Source: Doris montereyensis (Eukaryota > Mollusca > Gastropoda > Nudibranchia > Dorididae). Taken from it: a stretch of 64,000 bases of DNA. The stretch lies in the NCBI GenBank assembly GCA_037039925.1, contig JAXRKP010000304.1:293501-357500 (forward strand), in the 5' to 3' direction. Below the pieces are notes generated by a model, which did not search any database, was not told the DNA's origin, and worked only from the letters and a program-made list of their open reading frames with translations. Below are positions 10,986 to 23,292 of this stretch, in pieces. Positions within the stretch are counted from its first letter, which is position 1. Each line of letters begins with the position of its first letter. The translations under genes and the position numbers were made by a program.

Positions 10986-13411
10986 GTGATGCATATGCTC
11001 TTTCTTCTTTTTTTTTATTGAAACGGAGCAAGCAATGTTTAACAGATGAGTAAGCGTAGAAGAATTGTATGTGAGTGTGAGTACAATCATAGTGCCTCAC
11101 CTTTGTCTGATTTCACCAGAGAGACTAATTGAGGCCATAAATAATGTTATCTTCAGCTTTATGTGTTTTGATGAGTTGTGTTAGCATCGATGAAATAAAC
11201 ATATTATAAATTATGAATTTTATATTATACATTTGTGAAGGGAACCGTGTATAAATGCTCAAACGTAATGTGCAAATCAATTATGAAGACTGAATTACGT
11301 TCATATTGTGTGTAGTAGACAAGTAAATATGAATTACGTCAATTCTGTATGTATGTAGACAATTTATTCAAGTAAGTTAAAGAATTGAAAGAAGACAGGT
11401 CTAGTATTAAGTAACTATGTTTTCTTTCTTTTTTTAAGGCTTAGTTGGTACACATGTAACTTTGTTTTCTTGTCTCTTGATACATGTTGAATGTAGGTCT
11501 ATACAAGTGAAATTCAAAAGTATGTTTTAATGAAAAAATACAAAATCGCAAGAAACATTTTATCCGTAAAATTGAAATGACTATTTTACATCATATAAAT
11601 ATAAGCCTAATTTTAAAAACTAAGGCATTAACATTGTCACTGAGGATTTTGGGTGCTGTAACTAAGTATTGCAGTGTAAGCCATTATTTTTAAGGTAAGA
11701 TATGTTTGGGCCGCGTATGGCCTAGCCAAATGGTGCAAACCCCAAGTCCAAGGCTATTTGGGTTAATGGTATCGGCGTAACTAGTTAAAACAATTTCAGG
11801 TTGGTTAGGCCAATGCAGCAACACCACAGATTAAGGCTATGCAAGCCGATATACCGGTATGTTCGGCCTACAATATATCCACATCCACTCTTTAATATTT
11901 ATGTCATCTGCTTACAACTTGTTTATTTTAATTTTTAAAAATTTGCTGCTTCATATCACGCCATGAAGCGTGGCTAACTCACCTGTAGTACTTAGATTAA
12001 AGGTCTGTATCTCTTCAATCAGAGAAAGACATCATCTTGACCTAATTTACCTTGATGCAAGATCTAACCATTTTTCATATCAGGTTTTGATGGTGCACAT
12101 ATGTTGATCACTAAATTTACTTTCCTTAAAGGCAGCACTCCTTTCCCAGATGGCTTTCGTCATCCGTATTATGACCATATAATTAGTAAAAGATTTATTT
12201 CTTTTCAGTGTTTTTCTATTTTTCGGTTTTGAGAATATCTCTTTTTACTGCTTTTAGACAAACTGTTTGCTCCTTGTTATTGCCTGATTTGTGCTTAATT
12301 GAAATGTCCCTTCATAATGATTTGATAGATATGTTTCTATGTTATTGTTATGGTTGCCATAGTAGTTTTTAACTGAATATGACGCCGTTAACATGACATA
12401 ACATTACAACAAATGAATTCACGTCTTTTTTTATTGCCAAAAGATTCCAATGTTTAAATAAATGACATTGACATAATTTGCAACTTGTAATTTATTAAAA
12501 CTTTGAATCCAAAAAGATGTTTTGTTGATTTCTTTGTACTTACAACACACATGTATTTTCCTTTCAATGTCGATTTTATGGTACTCAAATCCTTCAATAG
12601 GGAGTGAAGTGAATGAAAGGAAAGAAATAGGAGTGCATGTCTGCCAGAGCTATGCATTATCATTTGAGACCACCACCTATAAGTAATGTTTGTCAGACTG
12701 ACTCAGAGAGGATAGCTATGCACTTTCATTTAAGATCACTGTCCACTTGGCAATAACAAAACAACCTTCTTTCTATCTATTCATCAATTTATCTATTTGT
12801 CTATGTATTGTATGTATGTATTAACTCTTTCACCTTACTAGTTTACTACTGTAATACTACTGCTTCCTCTTTGTTTATCCTAAAAGACATCATCACATAA
12901 AGTAGATGGGCTGGGTTGCAATGAAACCAAATGTGATACTAGTATTACTACTGATACTGCCACACAGGTCTTGTCTAGCAGTGGATTAAGTACAAATGTA
13001 TTTACTATTACATTATTTACATGTACATGTAATTAGTATTACATCATGTAGTGAATTCCAAGGAATTAATCACATATACTATACATAAATGCATGGAAGC
13101 ATGAAACGTGTCATAAATCTAATGCTGGGTGAAACTTTGTCAATAGAGGGTCATCTCTATCGATCAAGAGGGAAAAACAATCAAGCTTAACTTCTGAGGA
13201 TTTTTTAAAGTTTGTTAATTAAGGATAGAAACGCTTACTTTTCAGCCTTCCGATTGAATAATGTAGATTATGCATCTAAAACTAAATAGCCTAATTTGAA
13301 ATTATGTCGAAAGAACCCTTTACTTTGGAATGTGTTTTTCAGTGCAGTTCATGTCGATTTTAATTTTATACACCTTATGGCTGTTGACAAAGATTAAGAA
13401 AGTACATAAGT

Positions 13412-13707
13412 AAAGTTCCTTCGAGGCCATTATGGGCCCTTAGTGATATAGCTTATCCTGGTTTCTGTAGTGTGAACCAGAATGGGTGATGATAATAATC
13501 ACCTCGTGGACAAGACACTAGTCTGATGCAGGCTTTTATTCCCAAGCTAGTGCTTGTAGTGTTTATCACCTGGGTAGAGTGGGGAAAATACATGTTAAAT
13601 GTGTTTCCCAAGGAACAAAACGTCAGGCCTAGTTTTGTCAGGATTCAAACCCAGGGCTTCATGATCCCCAGTCTAGTAGCCTAACCGCTCGGCCACTGAT
13701 GCCACTA
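13412..13707 (-). repeat. SINE family A copy, reverse
   Basis: The reverse complement carries the tRNA-like head near 13707 (GGCATCAGTGGCCGAGCGGT), the B-box-like GGGTTTGAATCCT and the family tail ending near 13415. Nearly complete. Confidence 0.85.
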
Positions 13708-14554
13708 AAGAAAGGACATTGTACATTTGTATTAATTTGTACCGTTCTGGCTTAGTTTTAATTAGATTAGTTGTATAAACTTAATTATAACAACATACTT
13801 GTATTGAAATAAAAGGAGAGACAAAACAAATTCCATATATGATAATAATAGTTCCATTTTTAATGACCAAAGGTAAACATCCATGTTTATGGATAAAAAA
13901 AATAAAAATTTAAAATTACGTATCATCTGAGCAGAACAACGATTTTGGTGAAAAGATCTGTACTGTGAAAAGAAATCAATGACGTAAAAAAACGACTCGA
14001 CCTTCCACAAAATGTTTCCTTCATGTTCAAATAAAGCTTTTGATTGAAGCTGGTTTTTAAGTTTTCAGTTCACTATTTTAAAAAAAAGGCTTACTTTGAA
14101 CGAAAAATATTTGATAATGTTATTAAAATAATACTTAAAATAAAATAAGAAGTTGCTTTAACTTTAAGAACAATTTAAAGAGGTCATTTAAAGGAGGTAA
14201 CAAAAGAAGTGTAAAAACTCAAGTTGCTTTGGTAATGGTATATAACTATACTATAATGTTATTATGACTAGTATTACACAGGATAAGAAAGAAGTGTATG
14301 AAGAATGCTTGGTAAAAATGAGGCAAACGTAAATAAATATACATCACTGGCACATTGCTGTGATTTCAACAAATGAAGCGTGTAAAGATAATTGTAAATT
14401 TAACAGAAGATAAAACTTTACAGGATTTGATTTTCAACAGTATCAGATAAAATAAATATTAAATAAATATCAACACGATGATTTTCAAACAGTAAATAAT
14501 GATGCAGATCTTACGTCATTTATACAAGAGAATTGTCTACTGGAAGTACTGGAG

Positions 14555-14600
14555 CGTTTCCCGGTTTCTATAGCATGAAATGGAACAGGTGATGGATATT
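14555..14600 (-). repeat. SINE family A tail fragment
   Basis: CCCGGTTTCTATAGCATGAA followed by GGAACAGGTGATGG matches the reverse complement of the family A tail. Only the tail is left. Confidence 0.6.
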
Positions 14601-15842
14601 ATTTTTATTTGCATCAAAACTGATAATTAGAATTAAGCTTAACTTTAACCAAACTTTATAGAATAAATTAAACAAAAAGATATAAAATAGTCTGTCCCTG
14701 TCAATAGGAATGCAATTGGAACATCACTTTTTATTTGGAACACCAAATACAAGTACTAAACGATTTGAAAGTATTGAAAGTTTTAAAACTTCACAATAGT
14801 GAATGGCAAATGTGTTTTATTTAACCCTATTTCTCTTACAAGAACAAACCTCCCATTTCCAGTTTTGGGGAAACCCCCTTACATTACTTATAATAATAAA
14901 AATAAAAGAAGAATTTATGAAATATTCCTATTTCTAGGATACTGATAGGGTTGCAAATTGAACCCCAAGTCCAAGCGATGCAGATTTTGGAATTCTCCAT
15001 TTCTTGGCTTGGGGTGCAAATGCACCCAATGCACAATGTTCTGAGCTGGGTATAATTAAATTATACATGTGTCACTAAGATGTAAATCTAGTCCTTGAAC
15101 AAACATATTTTCACAAATTTTCTCATTTGGCTTGCACTCACACTTAAAATGTAACTACAAGCCTATCAATATGAAAATGTCTTTTAGTTTTAATAGTTTT
15201 ATTGAAACACAATGCCTAAATATCAATATCATTGCTTTGTTGTATGATATTAAAGTCTGACAGGGAGAAGGAAGGGAGATGGGGCGGAAATGAAGGCAAA
15301 AATGCACAAAATTAGAGATCTCATGAATATGAGAACTTTATTACATTGAATTAGCGCCCTATCTATCAATGTATCACTATCACAATTTTATCTTTTCTTG
15401 AGTTGATGATGATTGAATTTCAGCCATTTTCAAATTTGCACCGAAATCTCAAATTGCAAAATCAGTCTTTGTCAGACAAAACTTCCTACATTACATATTA
15501 CCATTACAATAATTACATGAAAAAAGTTGTTTGAAATGTCATAGAAGAATACATTAAGTAGATCAGAAGGAAAAACAAGAAGTCTCGAAACAATTCCTTG
15601 AAAATTAACGATTCTATAGTTTAAAAAACATGGGCATGGGTGCATTTGAACCCCAATAGGACAAATAGATTTAAATGACTTAATCAAATACCAATACCAC
15701 ACACCATCTCTCCATTGACACCCTCCATAGTGAATTGGACGCCTTGCAAATATTAAATGTGTTAACTTAAAAAAACATGTGACTATGCTACATCAGTTGC
15801 TACTCGAGTCTTCTGCCATATATTTCTAGGAACCTGATTACA

Positions 15843-16135
15843 TGTGGTCCAGATGCAAAGTGTCAGCCTATCGACCAAAAGATCGTAAGTTCAAGCCCTG
15901 AAAGTTGAAACATTTTTCGAGTTCTTTTCGAGTAAAACCTCCAAGCAGGTGGATCGACACCAAGTTCCACCAAAGACAGACAATGAAAAAGGAGATTCCA
16001 TGTGCATATCACAATACTATGTGCACATTTAAGATCCCTTGGCTGTTTACAGGGCAGTCTGGGCAAAATTAAAAATCCTATCAAAACCTCAAAGATCTCT
16101 GTAGTTGTGGATGCCAAAATATCAAATATAAAATA
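15843..16135 (+). repeat. SINE family B copy
   Basis: tRNA-like head (GTGGTCCAGATGCAAAGTGT, then TAAGTTCAAGCCCTG), CAGGTGGATCGACACC, GATCCCTTGGCTGTTTACAG, and tail GATCTCTGTAGTTGTGGATG. Diverged but full length. Confidence 0.8.
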
Positions 16136-18142
16136 ATCCTAGGCCTTGTGACTTATCTTTACATGAATATGTCATGTTTGATGAATAGAAGAACAATTTG
16201 ACTAGAACAAATCCATTATTAAACAGTGTCCTATTTGTCTGAAAATTTCCACTACAGAACAATTTCGATGACTTTCAATGGAAGTGGAAATCTGACTCGC
16301 ATATGTATCTACATATATCTTTTGTTTAGGTTGAATGATTGAAATTTTGTACATGATGTTGTATTCTATTGATGTGATGAAAATGCAAATATACAGGTTT
16401 GTACTAAATCTTGAGAAACGTTTTCAAGAAGTAAAAATTTGTCAATAACCTGTCTTCATAACTATTGAAAATAATAAAATCGGACTACAGATTGCTGCAT
16501 TATTGATGACATTAACAATGAAAGTAGAAAATTTCAATTCAACATCAATCAAATGTTACAAAATGCATAAAAACATTTTTTTTCCAGATGCATTGGGTAA
16601 TTATCACATTTTCAAAAAAATTATAATTTTAACACGGAACATGAACATTATTTAATTCAAAGAACTGGCATGTTTTATAACAATAAATTAACTTTGAAAA
16701 CAAAGAGTAAAGATACTGTAAAGGTAATGAAGATAAACGGTTGCATTAATAAGATCTACATGCATATCAAATATAACAAGGTTGACACATTTCAAGGAAT
16801 GAGTCGATTTCATCTCAATGCGATAGGAATGTTTTAAAAGTGCTTTTATGTTAATGACAATTACATAGCTGCCAACATTTTCAAATCGAAAAACGTATTC
16901 TCACTGTGTAAACTAATTCTAACTTGCTCAAAAGCCCGTAATATCCATTTCCATTTCAAACAACGCCCACTCAAAATCTGAACCTTTTGCAAGCTCAAAC
17001 ATCTTTATCATTCCTCAGTTTTGCATTGGGCCTATTGAAACAAAACTACATTGTAATGTATTGTAATCATCTGTGTTGTAAGCAAGGATTTTCCACTCAC
17101 TTTTGAATTATTTTTTTTGTCTGTGTACACATTTTGTGAGTGTTTTCAACGTCACATAAAAACTGATAAATAGCACTAGCACTATGTTTGTCCCATCTAT
17201 TTTTTACAAGTGAATCATTAGTTTCATGCATATGGTTATACGGTTGATGAAGTATTATTTCCTGAGTTGTTTATTACCATCTATTATCACAAAGAATGAT
17301 TAATGGTACAAACATTTTCAAATTTTTAGTATTTTATGGACTTAAAAAATTATTTTTTTTGCAATTTTTCTTGTTTCGTTTAATTTAATTTGTTTCACTG
17401 AGTGGAAAACTTTATAAAAATTCAAAGTGCATAAAGATTTCAGATCCCCTTTCTTTATGATTAAGCAATTGATCACACTATTGATATGGAACGTTAAAAA
17501 AATATACATGTATGTGTAAACTAAAGAAATTCCCCCAATGATGTTTAAAGTTACTGAGTTGTTTTACAGAGCATAATTTTGTATGCAGTGACTTGTCATT
17601 CAATGACACTATTCTCACTAAAACTAAATGATGCTGAGTTTCATTCTCTTTTTTTCAACACAACGTTTTTTTCATTATTACTGCAAATATCCTGCAGTAT
17701 TTTAACACAGTACAGAGAGAAATACATCAGTTTTGAAAATTTACAAGCCAGGTTGAAATTGTTGGACGATTTCAAAACTTGACATGATTATAAAACTCAT
17801 TGATTGATTGATTGTCTGTCTAAACAACTTCTCACTACTATATATTTACTTGATACTTTGAAATGTTTTATAGACAAGAAATAGATGGTTAATAGTTGAT
17901 AAACCGAAAGGATTAACTAAAATATGCAGCATCAACTTAACTATCAATATCAAGAAAGATAACACACATAAACATCATTAAGAACTATCAAAGCATTTGA
18001 TTAAGTTAAAGTGAGTACATTGTAACTGTGTAATACAAAATCAATTCTCGTTGTGTATGAATCAAATCAAAAGGATGCATGAGTAAAATTCAACTGTAAT
18101 GCAAAATGGCACAAATAGTCTCATCCCTCCCTGATTATCTTA

Positions 18143-19000
18143 TTAAAGATGGCCAGAAAATTGTGGAACCACATGATCAGACAATGGAGCTTGCTGTGTT
18201 AGAGGATATATCGAATATGATGGCTGCTCTCGATCAAACATACTGATCCCATACACGGAATAAAAAGGATCAATGTCTTGGTTGAGGATATGAAGCTCAT
18301 TAGATGTAAGAACATTTTTCATTGTCTTGTCTTCCATTTCTGGAACTCTCTGATCGCTTGGACTTCTGGGAGCTGGTGGAGTGAGGGAACTCCAATCAAT
18401 GTCTGAACCAGAATCCGAATCAATACCAGATGATGTCATTATATCATCATGGATAATCAAAACGTCATCATCTTTGTCATCTATATCTGCGTTCTGTTGT
18501 TCCAATATGATATCAGGAACTGTTTGTTCGTCATTTCTTACAGATGTTGTGGACCATCTCTCTTTGTTTAAAGTGTTTGCCTTGTCGTTAGAAGTTTCAT
18601 ATCCATTGTGACATTTTGTGAATTCAGTCAGAAGCCCCTTAGCAAATTTTCCATCTCTTTGTCGTTTATCAATTGTTTTGCATGAAGCAGTGTCTTCATT
18701 TTGCAAAAATTCTTGCTGTCCCATTTTCAAATCTAAATTGTCTTTCTGTTGATTTTTGCTGACAAACTTGATGGTTTCTCTTGGTTTCTGTGAATCAACT
18801 ACATGGATAGACTGACATTCAATTGCACATTCTTTCTTTAAAGATTCGGATCGAGTCAGATTTGACACACACTGAGTATGCTGAATATCATCCAAACCCG
18901 ATAGTGTTTCAAAGCAGTACAGTCTTTGTCTTGCTGTGATTCTAGGACTTGGAGTAGCATTGTCCTCTTGCCCCCACTCAGAAGGTTCTTTCCTATCCAT
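18143..19000 (-). CDS. Unidentified acidic protein, 285 residues, single coding exon
   Basis: I do not recognise the family. The start ATG (19000-18998) is chosen because a good minus-strand acceptor (CTTATCCCAG) lies nine bases upstream (exon from about 19009), so the longer open frame upstream is intron. The protein begins MDRKEPSEWGQEDNATPSPR and ends PQFSGHL. No transmembrane segment or known domain is visible. It is hydrophilic, with a Lys/Arg patch (residues 112-121, KRQRDGKFAK), a very acidic stretch (172-186) holding VLII followed by HDD, which fits a SUMO-interaction motif, a Ser/Asp run (191-200, possible CK2 sites) and SLTPPAPRSP (205-214), proline-directed phosphorylation sites. 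This looks like a disordered nuclear regulator. Codon use and an 857-bp frame without a stop in AT-rich DNA argue that it is real. It is probably the last exon of a gene with a non-coding first exon to the right. Confidence 0.72.
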   Translation of the reverse strand: MDRKEPSEWGQEDNATPSPRITARQRLYCFETLSGLDDIQHTQCVSNLTRSESLKKECAIECQSIHVVDSQKPRETIKFVSKNQQKDNLDLKMGQQEFLQNEDTASCKTIDKRQRDGKFAKGLLTEFTKCHNGYETSNDKANTLNKERWSTTSVRNDEQTVPDIILEQQNADIDDKDDDVLIIHDDIMTSSGIDSDSGSDIDWSSLTPPAPRSPSDQRVPEMEDKTMKNVLTSNELHILNQDIDPFYSVYGISMFDREQPSYSIYPLTQQAPLSDHVVPQFSGHL

Positions 19001-19479
19001 GTCTGATTTCTGGGATAAGATTTGAAAGTTGAGGTTAAAGTTTCTGAAATATCTAGATGAGGGAAAGGAAAAAGGAAGAAGTATTAAAAAAAACTCAATA
19101 ACTGCATGTATTCTTACATTGATTTTTTTCTCACTGAAAGTAAAGCGAAAAACAAAACAGAATTTTTCTGCAAATAAAAAATGCATTCATATCCATAATT
19201 ACCTACAATTCAAAGAAAATTCATGAAAACAAAAGCAAGCCTCACGTTATTTACCTAAATGTCTTGTACATTTCAAATCTAGTATATATGTACATGTACA
19301 TGTATTGAATTCAGTGAGCCAAGACTGAAAAAAGTAAAATATAAAGTATGACACAACAAGCATAATATTACACCCTGGGTGGTACCAAGTGCAATTATTA
19401 GATCGGGTCAGTATTCAATTCTGAGGCTACGCAGAAAGGCGTGAAGGTACTATTCCAACTTTTTAATTACCCGGTATAA

Positions 19480-19545
19480 TCTGTTGAAAATGGCGGGCTA
19501 GATGAATGAAGATGATACTCACAAACATGGGGAAACAATGAAGTT
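19480..19545 (-). promoter_or_regulatory. Possible promoter/first-exon region of the minus-strand gene
   Basis: The plus strand has GAAAATGGCGGGC (19486-19498), a YY1-like motif common at housekeeping promoters. On the minus strand a GTGAGT donor-like site lies just upstream (about 19520). This is weak evidence: motif plus position only. Confidence 0.25.
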
Positions 19546-19689
19546 AACATTAATTCAACATCACTTTTGGCAGAACATTTTCTCAAACAAAAACGATCTG
19601 GGGGTGATTTAAAGCTTACACTTACATGCAAAATGTGGTTACTCTTAGTGGCCTATCAACAGAGCCTTTGGCGAACAAAGATCAACCAA

Positions 19690-19691
<2 letters not shown>

Positions 19692-19750
<59 letters not shown>
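19692..19750. repeat. (AT)n microsatellite
   Basis: About 58 bp of uninterrupted AT dinucleotides. Confidence 0.98.
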
Positions 19751-19755
<5 letters not shown>

Positions 19756-19904
19756 AACTATGGTATACATTTTTGGTATGAATAAATATTGAAATAATTG
19801 ATAAATAATCTGATGATTGGTAGACAAATGCAAAAAATAAAGAAAGATAGGGTAGATGATATCATGGAATTTGGAGACGGTATTTGCTGCTGCTTGACCT
19901 TCAC

Positions 19905-20020
19905 ATGGATCTGTTACATTTTTCTCTCACCTAAGACTACAAGGATGTGGAATGGTGAAGATATTCGACGACTAAGAATGTTTTTGTTATTGGTTGACAT
20001 GCGTGTCATACTTGTGATTG
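19905..20020 (+). repeat. Short repeat family D, partial
   Basis: TTCTCTCACCTAAGACTACA, then GGTGAAGATATTCGACGACT and GACATGCGTGTCATA, aligns with 32022-32130. The second half of the family is seen at 27130-27300. Function unknown. Confidence 0.6.
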
Positions 20021-20539
20021 TTAGCGCCATAGGCTGCCTCAGTTTCAGCTCTGACTTTCCCTTGATTTTTGCTTGTTTTAGATATCAAAGTGTGACATAA
20101 TTTATATGTATCTATTCATCTTTAAATGGTGCATCCTTAAGTGCAACATTCATGGATTTATATAACAGTGCTTTCGAATACTTGTGGATTTTTTACATTA
20201 TTATACAGATGTGGGAGCTTGGTCTTCAAGTTTGAATCGTTAGTTTTATTGTGAACTGTTTTTATCCACCACGGACCATGGGCATTCTCATTAACAACAT
20301 AGGCATTATTCCAGCCATTACATACAAGGAAAGTGATCTGATAACACATCGTCATTACAGTAGTCTACATTTGCCAGTCATTGACTTGTTGAAGCAATAC
20401 CACTTATAAAGAAACAAATACAAAAACGTACACGAAGAGGGACGGAAGATTCAATAAACAAAAACAATAACGGCATTCCAATGCCAACAATTTACTTTTA
20501 ATTAGACCGACACCAAACATCACAGATGTGTCTGATTTA

Positions 20540-21402
20540 GACCCTTTAAAGGTTGTGCTGTTGAATGCACGCTCTGTTCATAATAAACAACACTATTGAA
20601 CGAATACATAATTGACTGTGACATAGACTTACTTTTCATAACAGAAACCTGGCTAAAAGAGGATAGTGATTGCATTTTAAATGATATGTCACCATCTGGT
20701 TACTTTTTTGTTAAACGGGACCATCCCCATGGCAGAGAAGGTGGTGGACTAATGGTGATTTTTAAAACAGCATTGGATATCGAACTGATAAACTCTATGC
20801 AACCATCCACATTTGAAGTCCTTGAATGTAACATGAACACCAATAATAAGTGTTATTACAAGTTCGTTTTGATACATCACCCCCCATCATCCAAGAAAAC
20901 CAATGCCTCATTTACCAAGTTAATAAATGAATTTCAAGATAACATCATCGACATTTCTGCTAAAACAAATAACCTATATATTCTTGGAGATTTCAACATC
21001 CATGTCAATGATAATTCAGACAAAAATACATTTAATTTCATAAACAGCATCGAGGCATGCAACCTGATCCAGCATGTTAAATCACCAACACATATAGCCG
21101 GAAACACACTTGACCTTGTTATGAGCCATTCCAATGACAACCTCTTGCAAGATGTATGTGTAGACAGCAACAATATCTCAGATCATCAAAGCGTAATATT
21201 TCACTTGAAACTGAAAAAGCCCATACATCAACAAAAGTCAATTTTGTATAGGACAAAAAAATCATCGGACATGGAAAGTTTTAAAAGTGACATTGTCACA
21301 TCAGAGATAACTAAGAGCTTCGAGGAAGTTAGGACAGTTGAAACAAAAATTTCACTATTTAACAAAATTATGGTCCAAATACTTAACAGACATGCCCCCT
21401 GA
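20540..21402 (+). pseudogene. Endonuclease (EEP) domain of the L2-like element
   Basis: Apurinic/apyrimidinic-type endonuclease that nicks target DNA to prime reverse transcription. A frameshift near 20595 separates LLNARSVHNKQH from the main frame (20596-21402, 268 codons). Conserved residues visible: Asn of LLNARS, Glu of ITETWL, Asp/Asn of GDFNIHV, and the SDHQS histidine. The frame ends at 21402, and degraded coding sequence continues to the RTE insertion at 21660. Confidence 0.85.
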
Positions 21403-21719
21403 TTACAAAAGTTGTAACAGTGCGACTGGACATCAAATGGTTTTGTGATGAAATACTAATCTCAAAACGAAAGAGGAGAGCAGCCGAAGAAACTTGGCGG
21501 AAATCTAAGCTCGTCATTCACAAGAATTATAATTATTTATTAAAGCAAAAAACGAAACAAATGGACTAATAAACGAATGCAAACGTACATATACCAGAGA
21601 CAATATCACTGAACACAAAGGCAACAGCAAGGAACTTTTTAACATCATAAATAGACTCATCCGGGCAGTGGACAGGTAAGTACCTGTATGGGGAGTAGAT
21701 GATCCCGCTCTCCACGAAT

Positions 21720-21850
21720 CTCCTGCTGCCTTGCAGGTCGGTATTGGCTGACCAAAGGCTAAGGGAATTAACCCTGATAGAAAACAACCTATTGCCTTGA
21801 GGTCGGTCTTGACTGACCAAAGGCTAAGGGAGTTAACCCTGACAGAAAAT
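21720..21850 (+). repeat. Tandem ~65-bp repeats in the RTE 5' UTR (2 units)
   Basis: Two units each hold CTTG(C)AGGTCGGT, TTGACTGACCAAAGGCTAAG and TTAACCCTGACAGAAAA. The inverted copy at 39690-39900 has three units. Monomer-like 5' repeats may carry the promoter of such elements (inference). Confidence 0.8.
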
Positions 21851-22014
21851 AACAAGGCCTGGTAGGGGGCCTCAAAGTGGCAGCCCCGTCATCTACCTAG
21901 GGTACAGTGGGCTAATCCCCTGCTTATCCGAAACCTAACTGATGCAGAGAAATAAATATAGTATAACCGGCTTGACCTTTCAACGACGAAAATGGAAACG
22001 AACACAGACTGATT

Positions 22015-22750
22015 TTTGGAACATGGAACATTAGGGCAATAAATGGAAAAGTGTTAGAATTAGTTGAAGAATTGGAAAAATTTAAAGTAGACATTTTGGC
22101 TATTACAGAAACAAAGAAAAAGGACAAGGAATAGAAGGACCAAATCATATTTTAATCTTCTCAGGAGTAGATGTCAAAGATAGAGCTAGAGCAGGAGTGG
22201 GTCTCGTCTCCTAGTGCATAACAGGCATGAAAAGCTACTAGAAAGCTGGAAATTTATAAGCCCACGGCTATTAGAGGTAAATAGTAAACCAAAAGGAAGA
22301 AAAATTAATTCATTAATAGCTTACTGACCAAACGAAGACGCCACTAAAGAAGAAAAAGATACCTTCAAAAACGATTTACAAATAGCTGCAGAGAATCTTA
22401 AACACAAACAGGAACTAATGGTCTTTGGAGATTTAAACGCTAGAGTAGGCAACAATATAGAAACATCAGGAGAAGTAATAGGTAAAGAAGGAGAGACAAC
22501 AACTTCTCCAAATGTAGAGAGACTAATAGATTTTTGCCTAAAGAATAACATGAAAATAGCCAACACCTTTTTTTACTCATAAAGATATCCACAAATATAC
22601 AAGAGTAAATAAAGACAGGTGTGAAAAGTCAATGATAACTACATAATAGTTAGCAGCTCCCTTTTTACAGTACATTGGATGCAAGAGTAAACAGAGGAGC
22701 AGAAATATCTAGTGATCATCACCTAGTGATTGTCAAAATGAGATTACTGA
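22015..22750 (+). pseudogene. Endonuclease domain of the RTE-like element, degraded
   Basis: GTWNIRAINGKVLELVEELE and DILAITETKKK are followed by frame breaks (stops near 22130 and 22210-22330), then LMVFGDLNARVGNN (about 22420-22455), LIDFCLKNNMKIANTFF and SSDHHLVIVKMRL (about 22708-22745). All hallmark endonuclease blocks are present but in different frames. Confidence 0.8.
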
Positions 22751-23292
22751 CAAAAAAACAAACCGAAAAGGAAAGAGAAGAAAGCTACTAAACTCAAAAT
22801 AGAGGAACTAAATAAACCAATAGTAAAACAGATATACCAATCTAGGATAAAAGATTTATCAGTGATAGGCAGATGGATCTGAATGATAGCACAATAGAAG
22901 AAAAGTAGCAATTGTATAAAGAAACACTCCTCAGTTGTACTGAAGAGATCTGTGGTAGGAAGCAAATTAAAGGAGATGGGAAAAGTACAGCATGGTGGAA
23001 TGAGAATGTCAAAACCAAAATCAAAGAAAAGAAGGATGCCTGGAAGAAATACTTGCAAACAAAGAGACCAGAGGATAGGATAGATTACGTGAACTATCAC
23101 CAAAGAGGAAGTGAGGAAAGCAAAACAGGAACAATGGGAAGATTTGGACAAAGACTTCAAGAAATTTATCAAGAAAATCAAAAACTGTTCTGGGGGCAAT
23201 GAAGAGCATGAGAAAGAACAAAGCATGCCCAATACAACAAATTAAGAATGCCAAAGGAGAAATAATGAAAAAGACAGCCAAATCATGGAAGC

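Larger units (their letters stand above)
10986..18142. other. Gene-poor region
   Basis: No supported gene on either strand apart from SINE copies listed separately. The open frames here are short, lack family features and sit in AT-rich DNA. Part may be 3' UTR of the minus-strand gene ending at 18143. Confidence 0.55.
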
